Shown in pieces: positions 29,160 through 39,562 of a DNA stretch of 64,000 nucleotides; within the stretch, counting starts at the first letter, position 1; the number at the start of each line of letters is the position of its first letter. Below the pieces are notes generated by a model that ran no database searches, was not told the origin of the DNA, and was given only the letters and a program-made list of their open reading frames with translations. Made by a program: the position numbers and the translations under genes. This DNA is from Chloroflexota bacterium (GTDB lineage Bacteria; Chloroflexota; Anaerolineae; Aggregatilineales; Aggregatilineaceae), in the NCBI GenBank assembly GCA_012729765.1, contig JAAYCM010000098.1, forward strand, positions 21,362 through 85,361, written 5' to 3'.

Positions 29160-29199
29160 AGCAAGGTTGCAGATCGAACGAACGACACGAGATAAAACG

Positions 29200-31095
<1,896 letters not shown>

Positions 31096-31141
31096 CCTGG
31101 CAGGACACGGCGCGGCGGCGCGAGTTTTAGGGAGAGAACCT

Positions 31142-32998
31142 GTGGCCGAAAACCCCATGGTCGGACTGGCCAGCATCATCGTCCTTGGCATCGGTGCGCA
31201 GTGGCTCGCGTGGCGGCTGAAACTCCCCTCGATTTTGCTGCTGCTGCTGTCCGGATTCGTGGCCGGGCCGGTGACAGGCCTTGTCGATCCCGATCGCCTG
31301 CTGGGCCAATCCCTGTTCCCCGTTGTCTCGATCTCGGTCGGGATCATCCTGTTCGAGGGCGGGCTGACGCTGCGCCTGCCTGAGGTGATGGGGATGCGCC
31401 GGGTGGTCATCCGTCTGATCACGATCGGGGCGCTGATCACCTGGGTCATCGGCACGCTGGCGGCCTACTTCATCATCGACGTGGCGCTCGATCTGGCCCT
31501 GCTGATCGGCGCGATCTTCGTCGTGACCGGGCCGACCGTCGTGATACCGCTGCTCAAGCATGTGCGGGTCAATGCCCCCACCGGCCCGGTGCTCCGGTGG
31601 GAAGGGATTCTGATCGACCCGGTGGGCGCAACGCTGGCCGTGCTGGTCTTTGAGGTGATCCTGATCGACCAGGCGGGCGAGTTAAGCCCGGCGCTGATCC
31701 TGGTCGGCATTTTGCGGGTGCTGCTGGTCGGGGGCCTGATCGGGTTTGTATCGGCCCGGCTGCTGATCGAAGTGATCCGGCGGCGTTGGGTGCCGGAATT
31801 CCTGCACAACGCGCTCACCCTGATGGTGATCGTGGCCGCCTTCACGCTTTCAAACGAGCTGCAGGTCGAGTCCGGCCTGCTGACCACCACCCTGATGGGC
31901 GTGGTTTTGGCAAACCAGCGCACGATTGAGGTCAAACGCCTGTCGCACTTCAACGAGGAGATCGGCATCCTGCTGCTGTCGAGCCTGTTTGTGCTGCTGG
32001 CGGCGCGTCTCGATCTGGACTCGCTCTCCTCAATCGGGGTCCGCGCGCTGGCATTTTTTGGCGTGCTGGTCTTCATCGCGCGCCCGCTGTCGGTGTATGT
32101 ATCAACGTGGCGCTCGCAGCTTACCTGGCGCGAGCGGTTGTTCCTGGCGTGGCTGGCCCCGCGCGGGATCGTCGCGGTGGCGGTAACTTCATTGTTTGCC
32201 CTGGAGCTGGCCGAGCACGGCAATCCTGAAGCGGAAAGAATGGTGCCGCTCACCTTCCTGGTCGTCATCGGCACGGTGCTGATCTACGGCCTGACCGCTG
32301 GCCCGCTGGCGAGCCGATTGGGGCTGGTGCTGCCGGAGCCACACGGTTTTCTGATCGTCGGGGCGCACGACTGGGCGCGCACCCTGGCCGCCCGGCTGCG
32401 CGAAACCGGGCGCGATGTGCTGCTGATCGATACCAACTGGAGTAATGTCAACGCGGCTAAGCTGGACGGCCTGCCGGCGGTGTACGCCAGCGTGCTCTCC
32501 GATCACGCGCTGGACGAAATCGATCTGAGCCGGATGGGCAATCTGTTGGCGCTGACCCGTAACGACGAAGTGAATGCCCTGGCGGCGCTGCGCTTTGCCG
32601 AGATTTTTGGCCGGGAGAACATCTACCAACTACCGCTGCAAGCCGAAGAGTCGCGCAAAAGCATCAGTACGGCGCAGCATGGCCGCTGTCTGTTCAGCAG
32701 CAAGGCCACTTTTCCATATCTGGTGCACCGCTTCAACAGCGGGGCCGTGATCAAAAAAGTGAAGCTGACCCAGGAATTCGCGTACCGGGATTTTCTCGCG
32801 CTCTATGGGGATGGCATCGTGCCGTTGTTCCTGGTCCATGAGAGCGGCGAGGTGAGCGTCTTCACGACGGATACGGCGCTGACTCCGCGCGCCGGTCAAA
32901 CGCTGCTCGCGCTGGTCGATCCGCTGCCGGACGAAGCGGCGACCCTGCCCGATGCCGTTCCATCGGCTGCATCCGAAACACCGCTCTCTCACCTGTGA
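31142..32998 (+). CDS. Cation:proton antiporter (CPA family) with TrkA-type domains
   Basis: 618 residues. About twelve spans fill 1-395, including TVVIPLLKHVRV in the central helix and the AWLAPRGIVAVAVTSLFAL segment typical of NhaP/K(+)-type CPA antiporters. A TrkA-N-like Rossmann domain (about 400-500) starts at GFLIVGAHDWARTLAARL, though the usual GxGxxG is altered to VGAHDWA. A further soluble portion with TrkA-C-like character ends at about 600. Start GTG 31142 is supported by GGGAGAG. Exports Na+ or K+ in exchange for protons; the ion cannot be named. Confidence 0.9.
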   Translation: MAENPMVGLASIIVLGIGAQWLAWRLKLPSILLLLLSGFVAGPVTGLVDPDRLLGQSLFPVVSISVGIILFEGGLTLRLPEVMGMRRVVIRLITIGALITWVIGTLAAYFIIDVALDLALLIGAIFVVTGPTVVIPLLKHVRVNAPTGPVLRWEGILIDPVGATLAVLVFEVILIDQAGELSPALILVGILRVLLVGGLIGFVSARLLIEVIRRRWVPEFLHNALTLMVIVAAFTLSNELQVESGLLTTTLMGVVLANQRTIEVKRLSHFNEEIGILLLSSLFVLLAARLDLDSLSSIGVRALAFFGVLVFIARPLSVYVSTWRSQLTWRERLFLAWLAPRGIVAVAVTSLFALELAEHGNPEAERMVPLTFLVVIGTVLIYGLTAGPLASRLGLVLPEPHGFLIVGAHDWARTLAARLRETGRDVLLIDTNWSNVNAAKLDGLPAVYASVLSDHALDEIDLSRMGNLLALTRNDEVNALAALRFAEIFGRENIYQLPLQAEESRKSISTAQHGRCLFSSKATFPYLVHRFNSGAVIKKVKLTQEFAYRDFLALYGDGIVPLFLVHESGEVSVFTTDTALTPRAGQTLLALVDPLPDEAATLPDAVPSAASETPLSHL

Positions 32999-33059
32999 GC
33001 ACAGCCCGGCAGTGATCGTAAGTCTTTGCAAATTTTTCACACAGTGGGCGCGTTTACGT

Positions 33060-33088
33060 TTGACCGAAAACCACGCGCAAGATACAAT
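33060..33088 (+). promoter_or_regulatory. Promoter of the coaE fusion gene
   Basis: TTGACC (33060-33065), 17-bp spacer, TACAAT (33083-33088). Start near 33095, 35 nt before GTG 33130. Confidence 0.75.
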
Positions 33089-33129
33089 GATCCCACCACT
33101 GCGAGATCAAACCATCTGGAGGGAATGCC

Positions 33130-34299
33130 GTGGGTCGCTGGGAAAACAAGTACGTGATCGGCCTCACGGGGAATATCGCCACCGGCAAGAGCCTGGTACG
33201 CCGGATGCTGGAGCATCTGGGAGCATACACTATCGACGCCGACGGGCTGGCCCACCAGTCGATGGCACCGGGCGCTCCGGCTTACCAGCCGGTCATCAAG
33301 GCGTTTGGCGACTGGATTCTGGATGCTGAGGGGCGGATTGACCGGGGTAAGCTGGGTGCGGTCGCCTTTGCGCATCCCGACGCGCTGAACCGCCTGGAAG
33401 CGCTAACCCATCCTGTCGTCGGGCAGGCCATCGACACGCTGATTCAGCGCTCACGACACAAAGTGGTCGTGGTCGAGGCGATCAAGCTGCTGGAAGGGCA
33501 TCTGGCCGGCCAGATGGATGCGATCTGGGTGGTGGACGCCGACGAGGCGCACCAGCTTGAGCGGCTCGCCAAGCGCGGGCTGTCGCAGGCCGAGGCGATC
33601 AAGCGCATCCGGGCGCAGAACCCGCAGGCCGAGAAGCTGGCCCAGGCGAACGTCGTGATCAAGAACAGCGGCAGCCCAGAAGATACCTGGGCGCAGGTGC
33701 GCAAAGCCTTGCAGGGGATTCAAGGCACGGCAGAAGCCGAAGCCGAGCAGGCGACGGTGCACCGCGTCCAGATGCAGGTGGGCAGCGCAGGCGCCGGTCA
33801 GCATGAGATCAAGGCGCTCGACATCGTGCGCGGGCTGCCGCGCAACGCCGATCAGATCGCGGGGCTGCTGCGCCAGGCGTCAGGCCGCGTGCTCACGCGT
33901 GAAAACGTGCTGATGCTGTTTGGGCAGAAGTCGTACATGATGGCGATTGCCGATAACGAGCCGGTCGGGCTGGTCGGGTTCCTGGTCGAGAACCTGGTGA
34001 CGCGTGTAGACGAGTTTTTCGTCAGCCCACAGGTGCCGATGGCTCCCATTACGGCGGCGCTGGTAGACGCCATCGAGCGCGCCTCGAAGGAGCTGCAAAG
34101 CGAAGTCGGCTACATTTTTGTGCCGCAGGGCGCGGCCCCGGCGCTGCTCGACACGCTGAAGAAGCAGGGCTACGAGCGCCAGGAGCTTGACGATATTCGC
34201 GTCCCGGCCTGGCGCGAAGCCGTGCGCGAATCGCGCCCCGATGGCACGCTGATCATGGCAAAGAAGCTGCGGGCAGAGCGCGTGCTCAAGCCGCTTTAG
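33130..34299 (+). CDS. coaE: Dephospho-CoA kinase fused to a GNAT-like C-terminal domain
   Basis: 389 residues, nearly twice the usual length of CoaE. The N-terminal domain (about 8-198) phosphorylates dephospho-CoA in the last step of CoA synthesis: GLTGNIATGKS (11-21) is the P-loop, DADGLAH and EAIKLLEG follow, and RLAKRGLSQAEAIKRIRAQ is the lid. The C-terminal part (about 205-389) has the strand-helix pattern of an acetyltransferase (YMMAIADNEPVGLVGFLVEN, then LLDTLKKQGYERQEL) but no clear acetyl-CoA loop. Start GTG 33130 has GGAGGGAA. Such a fusion suggests a link between CoA supply and acyl transfer or sensing. Confidence 0.88.
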   Translation: MGRWENKYVIGLTGNIATGKSLVRRMLEHLGAYTIDADGLAHQSMAPGAPAYQPVIKAFGDWILDAEGRIDRGKLGAVAFAHPDALNRLEALTHPVVGQAIDTLIQRSRHKVVVVEAIKLLEGHLAGQMDAIWVVDADEAHQLERLAKRGLSQAEAIKRIRAQNPQAEKLAQANVVIKNSGSPEDTWAQVRKALQGIQGTAEAEAEQATVHRVQMQVGSAGAGQHEIKALDIVRGLPRNADQIAGLLRQASGRVLTRENVLMLFGQKSYMMAIADNEPVGLVGFLVENLVTRVDEFFVSPQVPMAPITAALVDAIERASKELQSEVGYIFVPQGAAPALLDTLKKQGYERQELDDIRVPAWREAVRESRPDGTLIMAKKLRAERVLKPL

Positions 34300-34355
34300 G
34301 CGGCGCACGCCGGTCTTTGGGGCCGGATGCCCGCCTAAGATAGACGAGGCGACCT

Positions 34356-34637
34356 GTGGAACGTATGAGACAACAGCCAGTGCTTGGCCCGGTGATCCGC
34401 GTGTTCGAGACGTGGCCGCGCATCACCGCCTGGGCCGTTCTGTCGTTGGGCTGTATCCTGCTGCTGATCTACGAGGCCCGCGACGTGGGCCTGACGACCG
34501 GCAACTGGATCGCGCTGATCGTGGCGACCATCGCCGTTGCCGGGCTGTGCATCTGGATCGTCAGTTGGGAAGACGAGCCGGAGACTGCCGAAGCCGGTGT
34601 GAAGGCAGACGGTGGGGCCGAGCAGACCGACATCTAG
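34356..34637 (+). CDS. Small two-span membrane protein
   Basis: 93 residues, unknown. Two hydrophobic segments (about 26-43 and 51-70: WIALIVATIAVAGLCIWIV) are followed by an acidic tail (EDEPETAEAGVKADGG). GTG 34356 with GAGGCGA upstream is taken as start; ATG 34365 is possible. It follows coaE by 56 bp, after a dyad that includes the coaE stop (TTAGGCGG 34296-34303 with CCGCCTAA 34331-34338), and ends before a terminator. Confidence 0.65.
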   Translation: MERMRQQPVLGPVIRVFETWPRITAWAVLSLGCILLLIYEARDVGLTTGNWIALIVATIAVAGLCIWIVSWEDEPETAEAGVKADGGAEQTDI

Positions 34638-34668
34638 CCAGTATCCCCCCAACCATTCAAGGAAGTGC

Positions 34669-34696
34669 CAGCCCGCCCGCCAGACCGGACGGGCTG
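34669..34696 (+). terminator. Terminator between the small membrane protein gene and rsgA
   Basis: CAGCCCGCCCG (34669-34679) pairs with CGGACGGGCTG (34686-34696) with one mismatch; ATTTTG follows. It closes the plus-strand coaE unit and faces rsgA. Confidence 0.7.
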
Positions 34697-34711
34697 ATTT
34701 TGTATCCCGCG

Positions 34712-35686
34712 CTAATACACGTACTGCTCTTCAAGCTCTTCGCGCAGGCGCAGATAGCTGTCGTAGCGCTCCGGGCTGATCGCGCCGCGCTTGACCGCCG
34801 CCAGGACCGCGCAACCCGGCTCGTGGGTGTGCGTGCAGTCGGGGAATTTGCAGTCGGCCACATGATCCGCGATCTCGATGAAGTAACCGTCCAGCTCGTC
34901 CGGCTCGACATCCCAGGGCGAGATGGCGCGAATTCCCGGTGTGTCCGCGATCCAGCCGCCTTCGGCCAGCGGGACCAGCTCGCTGTAGCGCGTGGTGTGG
35001 CGGCCTTTGGTCGTCGCGCGGCTGACCGCGTTCACCCGCCGCCCCAGGTCCGGCTCGACGGTGTTGAGCAGGCTGGTTTTGCCCACACCCGAAGACCCGG
35101 TGAATACCGAAATTTTGCCGAGCAGCGTCTCGCGCAGGGCCGCGATCCCCGCGCCAGTGTGCGCGCTGACGTACAGCACCGGGTAGCCGATGGCGACATA
35201 CGGCTCGAAGATGTCGCGGACCGGCTGCGGATCATCTTGCACCAGGTCATACTTGTTGACGCAGATCAGGATGTCGGGGATGCTGGCTTTTTCAGCGGCA
35301 ACCAGGAAGCGGTCGAGCATCCGCACGTGCGGATCGGGCCGGGCGGCGGCAAAGACAAAGATCGCCTGGTCGGGGTTGGCGATGATGACCTGCTCGCGCT
35401 CGGCAGACGTGCCGACCGCCGAGGATGGGGCCACCCGCGAGAGCACGCGCTCGCGCTCCTCGACGGCGATAACCGTGCCGGTGCCGTCGGGCTGGGCCTC
35501 GATGGTGACCCGGTCGCCAATCGCGACCAGATCGGTATCCTTATACGCTTCTTTGAGCTTGCCTCTAAGCTGGCAAACGATGGGGCCGTTTGGGGTTTGA
35601 ACGGTGAAAAAACCGCTTTGCGTCCGGGTGACCAAGCCTTGTAATTGTTCGCTCAATGCAGATTCCTCAACCCACCTCTCACTCAT
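34712..35686 (-). CDS. rsgA: Ribosome small-subunit-dependent GTPase A
   Basis: Circularly permuted GTPase that checks late 30S assembly. From ATG 35686 it has 324 residues. An OB-fold (about 12-80) is followed by the GTPase with NKYD (G4) ahead of GSSGVGKTS (G1) and DTPGIR (G3), the hallmark of permutation. The zinc site CKFPDCTHTHEPGC sits near 270. The frame is open to GTG 35731, but that codon lies inside the terminator hairpin, so ATG 35686 is preferred. No ribosome-binding site is obvious. Expression is probably governed by the structured leader upstream. Confidence 0.93.
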   Translation of the reverse strand: MSERWVEESALSEQLQGLVTRTQSGFFTVQTPNGPIVCQLRGKLKEAYKDTDLVAIGDRVTIEAQPDGTGTVIAVEERERVLSRVAPSSAVGTSAEREQVIIANPDQAIFVFAAARPDPHVRMLDRFLVAAEKASIPDILICVNKYDLVQDDPQPVRDIFEPYVAIGYPVLYVSAHTGAGIAALRETLLGKISVFTGSSGVGKTSLLNTVEPDLGRRVNAVSRATTKGRHTTRYSELVPLAEGGWIADTPGIRAISPWDVEPDELDGYFIEIADHVADCKFPDCTHTHEPGCAVLAAVKRGAISPERYDSYLRLREELEEQYVY

Positions 35687-35717
35687 CGACTGCGGGTAAA
35701 CGCTCGGATACGGCTCT

Positions 35718-35911
35718 AAAAAGAACGCCACGAAATCCTGACTCGTGGCGTGGGGAATGTTATGTGATTGAGCTTGAATTCGGCTAATTCAATCTGTCAC
35801 ATTCCTCCACGCTGCGGCGACACTGGCCGGGCCGCCGGATCACGCCGCGCGGTCCCGCCTCGGATCAGTCATAAACCGCGCCCTCACGGCGCAGTCCCGA
35901 TATTCATGCTG
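35718..35911 (-). ncRNA. Structured leader or small RNA with own promoter and terminator, upstream of rsgA
   Basis: From the predicted start near 35911 to the T-run at 35718 is about 194 nt. Stems seen on the minus strand include GCGCC/GGCGC (about 35896-35880), GCGGCG/CGCCGC enclosing a C/G-rich arm, and GGAATGT/ACATTCC enclosing GATTGA/TCAATC. The last hairpin (35750-35726) is an intrinsic terminator only 32 nt before the rsgA ATG. This is the layout of a transcription attenuator or riboswitch; a free-standing RNA is the alternative. Signatures of SRP RNA, tmRNA, RNase P and cobalamin riboswitches were not seen. Confidence 0.5.
35726..35750 (-). terminator. Intrinsic terminator 32 nt upstream of rsgA
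   Basis: CGCCACGA and TCGTGGCG (35726-35733 and 35743-35750) form a perfect 8-bp stem with a 9-nt loop. On the minus strand TTCTTTTT follows at once. Confidence 0.8.
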
Positions 35912-35917
35912 TTCTTA

Positions 35918-35946
35918 AGCATAGCATGAGAGCCAGGCCGGGTCAA
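35918..35946 (-). promoter_or_regulatory. Promoter of the rsgA leader RNA
   Basis: Minus strand TTGACC (35946-35941), 17-bp spacer, TATGCT (35923-35918). Confidence 0.7.
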
Positions 35947-35977
35947 TTCGTCTGCACGCGAAACACGGGAACAGAGT

Positions 35978-36005
35978 CGGGGCGCAGCCAACAGACCGCG
36001 CCCCG
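35978..36005 (-). terminator. Hairpin after the ABC-2 permease operon
   Basis: CGGGGCGC (35978-35985) pairs perfectly with GCGCCCCG (35998-36005), loop 12 nt, just after the stop at 36015. No T-run follows, so it may terminate weakly or protect the mRNA 3' end. Confidence 0.5.
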
Positions 36006-36014
36006 TGATGTACC

Positions 36015-36809
36015 TTAGCTCGACGCGCTGGCGTAGCGCTGCAGCCCAACGCGGAACAGCCACGACGCCGCGATCAGCAGTCCGGCGGCCAGCGCCAGGC
36101 TGCCGCCCAGCATCGCCGGCTCCAGATCGCCCGTCAGCGCCTGGACCGGCACAGTCGTGATCAGCCCGACCGGAATGATCCACGTCAGCACCAGCCGCAG
36201 CCAGCCGGGATACAGGCCCAGCGGGTAGCGCGCCATCTGGAAGACGCCGCTGAAAACCCACGTGAACAGGAAGCCCGGACTCCAGAACACCATCGCGGTG
36301 AAGGCGAGCAGGATCGCGTAGAGCACGACCATGCCCGATGCCAGCAGCACGACGAACGTGATCAGGCCGGTTGAAGTGACCGATGACCCCATCCGCGTAA
36401 TGGCGACGACCAGCACACCCAGCCCCAGCGCGAGATCGATCAGGGCGAAGGGCTGCCACCGCCGGAAACTCACCAGGAACTGCTTATTGACCGGGCGCAG
36501 CAGGGTAAAGTCGAGCTGGCCGCTCAACACGTCGCCGCCGATGCCCGCCAGCGATTCCAGGCTGGGGCTGATGAACAGGTTTTGCAGCGCGCCCACCGTC
36601 ATGAAAACGCCCAGCACGGCCAGCGTCGCGGCGAACTCCCAGCCCTGGATCGACTCGACCTGCTCGAACAGCACCGCCAGGCTCAGCACGCCAGTGCCCA
36701 GGCTGAGCAGCGAGTGCAGTAGCCCGATCAGAAAGTTGGAACGGTAGGCCAGCTCCTGCTGGAACGAAGCCTGAATGAACTGCCGGATCAGGTTGAGGTA
36801 GTAGCGCAT
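36015..36809 (-). CDS. ABC-2 type permease (DUF990 family), subunit 2
   Basis: 264 residues with six predicted spans. The N-terminal MRYYLNLIRQFIQASFQQELAYRSNF pattern (amphipathic helix before the first span) and LSGQLDFTLLRPVNKQFLVSFR match the DUF990 ABC-2 exporter subunits, which occur as pairs with one ATPase. ATG 36809 follows the previous stop by one base; the frame extension to 36821 would overlap it. It is third in a coupled operon ATPase-permease-permease. The exported substrate is unknown. Confidence 0.88.
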   Translation of the reverse strand: MRYYLNLIRQFIQASFQQELAYRSNFLIGLLHSLLSLGTGVLSLAVLFEQVESIQGWEFAATLAVLGVFMTVGALQNLFISPSLESLAGIGGDVLSGQLDFTLLRPVNKQFLVSFRRWQPFALIDLALGLGVLVVAITRMGSSVTSTGLITFVVLLASGMVVLYAILLAFTAMVFWSPGFLFTWVFSGVFQMARYPLGLYPGWLRLVLTWIIPVGLITTVPVQALTGDLEPAMLGGSLALAAGLLIAASWLFRVGLQRYASASS

Positions 36810-36810
36810 C

Positions 36811-37602
36811 TCAGCCCCCAATCGCCGTATAGCGCCGCAGGCCGCGCTGCCACATCACGCGGTAGAGCAGCATCGCCGCGACGGTCCAGCCGATCTGAAT
36901 CACGAACCCGGTGATCATTGCCGACCCGCTCACCTGCCCGGTGATCACCTCGACCGGGAAGCCGACCATGTAGCGGAACGGAAGGGCGATCGCCAGGTCT
37001 TGCAGGGCGCCCGGCAGCAGCGCCACCGGCGCGATCTGGCCCGCCAGCAGGAATACCAGCGCATCCTGCACGGCCACCAGCGCATCGGAGCGCGCCGCCC
37101 AGAAGGCCAGCAGCGCCAGCCAGTAGCCCCAGAAGAAGCGCAGCAGCCACGCCAGCACCAGCGCCGGGATGAACGCCAGCACCTCGCCCGGCCCGGCGTG
37201 CAGCTCCGGGCGCAGGACGAGCGCCAGCACCACCGTCACCGGCACGACGAAGATCATGTAGACGACCTTGCCCGCGATCTCGCTTGCCAGCGCGTGATAG
37301 AGCGGCGACATCGGGTAGAGCAGCATCTGGTTCATGCGCCCATAGCAAATCTCGTCGCCGACCGTCCAGTTGGTCTGCGAGTAGGTGAGCTGGTTGACCA
37401 GGATCAGGATCAGGTAGTAGGCCACGAACTCGCCCCGGCTGATCCCGCCCACATCCTGGCTGCCCGCCGCCGTTGACCACACGAACAGGTAGATCAGCGG
37501 GGGAATCATCCAGCCGAAGGCCAGCAGGAAGAAGAAGCTGCGATACTGCATCCACGACAGCCAAGTTCGCTGGATCAAGGCCCAGCCGCCCCGGTGGTTC
37601 AT
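36811..37602 (-). CDS. ABC-2 type permease (DUF990 family), subunit 1
   Basis: 263 residues, six spans. WTVGDEICYGRMNQMLLYPMSPLYHALASE carries the conserved 'G...L..P...' loop of the family. Its ATG (37602) overlaps the ATPase stop by 4 bp, and its stop lies one base before the next ATG, so all three genes are translationally coupled. It pairs with the following permease to form the membrane part of the exporter. Confidence 0.88.
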   Translation of the reverse strand: MNHRGGWALIQRTWLSWMQYRSFFFLLAFGWMIPPLIYLFVWSTAAGSQDVGGISRGEFVAYYLILILVNQLTYSQTNWTVGDEICYGRMNQMLLYPMSPLYHALASEIAGKVVYMIFVVPVTVVLALVLRPELHAGPGEVLAFIPALVLAWLLRFFWGYWLALLAFWAARSDALVAVQDALVFLLAGQIAPVALLPGALQDLAIALPFRYMVGFPVEVITGQVSGSAMITGFVIQIGWTVAAMLLYRVMWQRGLRRYTAIGG

Positions 37603-38597
37603 ACGTTGCCTTCCTGGTAAATCTGATCGATCACCGCTTCGATGGGCGGGTCCTCAACGGCCAGATCGAGCACCGGCAGGGTGCTGAGCAGCCGGGCCGT
37701 GATCGCCGGGGTCGCGCTGCGCGCTGTCCGCAGCACCAGCCGCCCGGCCTCGCGCTCCAGCACGTCGATCTCATCCGTCAGGGCGCGATCGACCGCGCCG
37801 TTGCTGTTCTCCGGGTTGATCGTCAGCCGGATCAGCTTGAACGGGGCGAGCCGCTCGACCAGCCCGCCCAGTGCGCCATCGTAGAGCAGGCTGCCATGAT
37901 GGATCAGGATCACGCGCGGGCACAGCTCGACCACGTCGGCCATGTAGTGGCTGGTCAGGATGATGGTCGCGCCGGTTTGCTGGTTGTACTCGCGCACGAA
38001 GCGCCGCAGCCGCCGCTGGGTCGAAACGTCCAGCCCCAGAGTCGGCTCGTCCAGAAAGAGGACCGCCGGGCGGTGCAGCAGCGCGGCGACCATCTCGCAC
38101 TTCATCCGCTCGCCGAGCGACAGGTTGCGGACCGGCTTGGTGAGCAGCTCGTTCATGTCGAGCAGATCGACCAGCAGATCGAGGGTCGCGTGGAACTCGT
38201 GCGCCGGCAGCCGGTAGATTTCGGCCAGCACCCGGAAGCTGTCCAGCGGCGGGATGTCCCACAACATCTGGCTCTTATTGCCCATCACCATGCTGATCTG
38301 CCGCAGGTAGGCGGGCTGGCGCTCCCAGGGCGTGCAGCAGGCGACGGTCGCCTCGCCGCCGGTCGGATACAGCAGCCCGGCGAGCATCTTCAGCGTGGTG
38401 GTCTTGCCCGCGCCGTTGGGGCCGATGAAGCCGACGATCTCGCCCGCCTCGACCCTGAAGCTGATATCCTGCACGGCAGGCACATCGGTATGAGTGGGCC
38501 GCACCAGGCTTCGCAGTGAGGCGGCGAGGCCCGGCTGGCGTTCCGGTACACGGTAGGTCTTGGACAGATGTCGAACGTCAATCTGTGCCTGGGTCAT
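37599..38597 (-). CDS. ABC transporter ATP-binding protein (ABC-2 exporter)
   Basis: 332 residues from ATG 38597, with AAAGGAAA upstream; the long frame extension to 38795 lacks a ribosome-binding site. GPNGAGKTT (Walker A, about 59-67), LSLGERMKCEM (signature; the usual SGGQ is SLGE), FLDEPTLGLD (Walker B) and LTSHYM (H-loop). The 'SLGERMK' form and a roughly 90-residue C-terminal extension are usual in the ATPases that pair with DUF990 permeases. It drives the exporter encoded by the two genes after it. Confidence 0.93.
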   Translation of the reverse strand: MTQAQIDVRHLSKTYRVPERQPGLAASLRSLVRPTHTDVPAVQDISFRVEAGEIVGFIGPNGAGKTTTLKMLAGLLYPTGGEATVACCTPWERQPAYLRQISMVMGNKSQMLWDIPPLDSFRVLAEIYRLPAHEFHATLDLLVDLLDMNELLTKPVRNLSLGERMKCEMVAALLHRPAVLFLDEPTLGLDVSTQRRLRRFVREYNQQTGATIILTSHYMADVVELCPRVILIHHGSLLYDGALGGLVERLAPFKLIRLTINPENSNGAVDRALTDEIDVLEREAGRLVLRTARSATPAITARLLSTLPVLDLAVEDPPIEAVIDQIYQEGNV

Positions 38598-38758
38598 GGT
38601 TTCCTTTGTACCTCGTTGAATCAGACTGGCAGACGACACGACAGGCGTCGGAGCGCACACGCGCAGGCATACGCTCCGGCGGATGGGGTTGACAGTCCCG
38701 GCGCGAAAGCCGGGTAGATTCGGTTGAACTAAACCGAGAACGGGATAGCCGGTCCGTT

Positions 38759-39523
38759 TTATCCGACCGGGGGGACAACCTCGTAACGCAGCCACACGTT
38801 GCCGCCGTCACGGACCTGGGCGGCGAGCAGCCGCAGCCGGGCAGGCGCTTCATCGGGCCGGAGATCGGGCGACGCAAACAGGGTCGATGTCTGGAAGCCG
38901 CCGATCAGCGCGGGGAAAAGATCGATGTTCACCTCATCGACGAGCCCGGCCCGCAGCAGTGCGCCGTTCAGCCGCCCGCCGGCAGTCGAGAGCAGGCAGG
39001 TCACGCCCAGGCGGTGCGCCATTTTTTCGAGCACGCAGCCCAGATCGACGTGCCCTTCGCCGCCGACAAGGTAGGGAATCTCCTCGCGCCGCAGGTAGGC
39101 CAGGTAGGCGGGCGGAGTCGTGCGCGCGACGAGCACCAGCAGATGCCAGCCCTGCCATTCCTCGCTTGGAAACTCTTTGTACAGCCAGCGAATCCGTCCC
39201 CGGCCATCCACCGTTGTGAACCAGCCGCGGTGTCCGGGCCGATTGACGATGTGCTCCGGCAGAAAATCCTCGTAGAGCGGCGCGGGGTCGCCCTCGAACG
39301 GCGGCAGCGCTTCCGGCTCCTGCCCGTCTACGACGAACGAGCCGCTGCCTTCGAGCGTGGCCTGGGGCTGGTAGGTGAGCTTGAGCCAGTCGAGAGCATC
39401 CTGGCTCGACCCGGCGACGTTGGTCCAGCGCTCGTCGCCAAACAGCAGCAGCGTATCCGCCGAGAGCGCGACTCGCCCATCCGCCGACGCCGAGTTGAAC
39501 ACCACCACTTTCGGTCGATTCAT
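38759..39523 (-). CDS. RibD C-terminal (dihydrofolate reductase-like) domain protein
   Basis: 254 residues from ATG 39523 with GGAGGA upstream. MNRPKVVVFNSASADGRVAL opens the DHFR-like NADPH-binding fold of the RibD reductase domain; LLSTAGGRLNGALLRAGLVDEVNIDLFPALIGG is the conserved C-terminal portion. It lacks the deaminase half of RibD and no other riboflavin gene is nearby, so it is probably a stand-alone NADPH reductase of unknown substrate rather than a riboflavin enzyme. A MerR-type regulator lies directly upstream, with repeat sites in between. Confidence 0.85.
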   Translation of the reverse strand: MNRPKVVVFNSASADGRVALSADTLLLFGDERWTNVAGSSQDALDWLKLTYQPQATLEGSGSFVVDGQEPEALPPFEGDPAPLYEDFLPEHIVNRPGHRGWFTTVDGRGRIRWLYKEFPSEEWQGWHLLVLVARTTPPAYLAYLRREEIPYLVGGEGHVDLGCVLEKMAHRLGVTCLLSTAGGRLNGALLRAGLVDEVNIDLFPALIGGFQTSTLFASPDLRPDEAPARLRLLAAQVRDGGNVWLRYEVVPPVG

Positions 39524-39562
39524 CTTGTCCTCCAGTCCGTGAAACCGATCCAATCCCATCTT

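Noticed and set aside
35687..35731. GTG 35731 as start of rsgA
   Set aside because: The codon is inside the terminator stem; translation from there is unlikely.
35718..35911. Identity as SRP RNA, tmRNA, RNase P RNA or 6S RNA
   Set aside because: None of the conserved blocks of the first three is present, and the two ends do not pair as in 6S RNA.
38759..39523. Riboflavin biosynthesis gene ribD
   Set aside because: Only the reductase-like half is present and no other rib gene is nearby.
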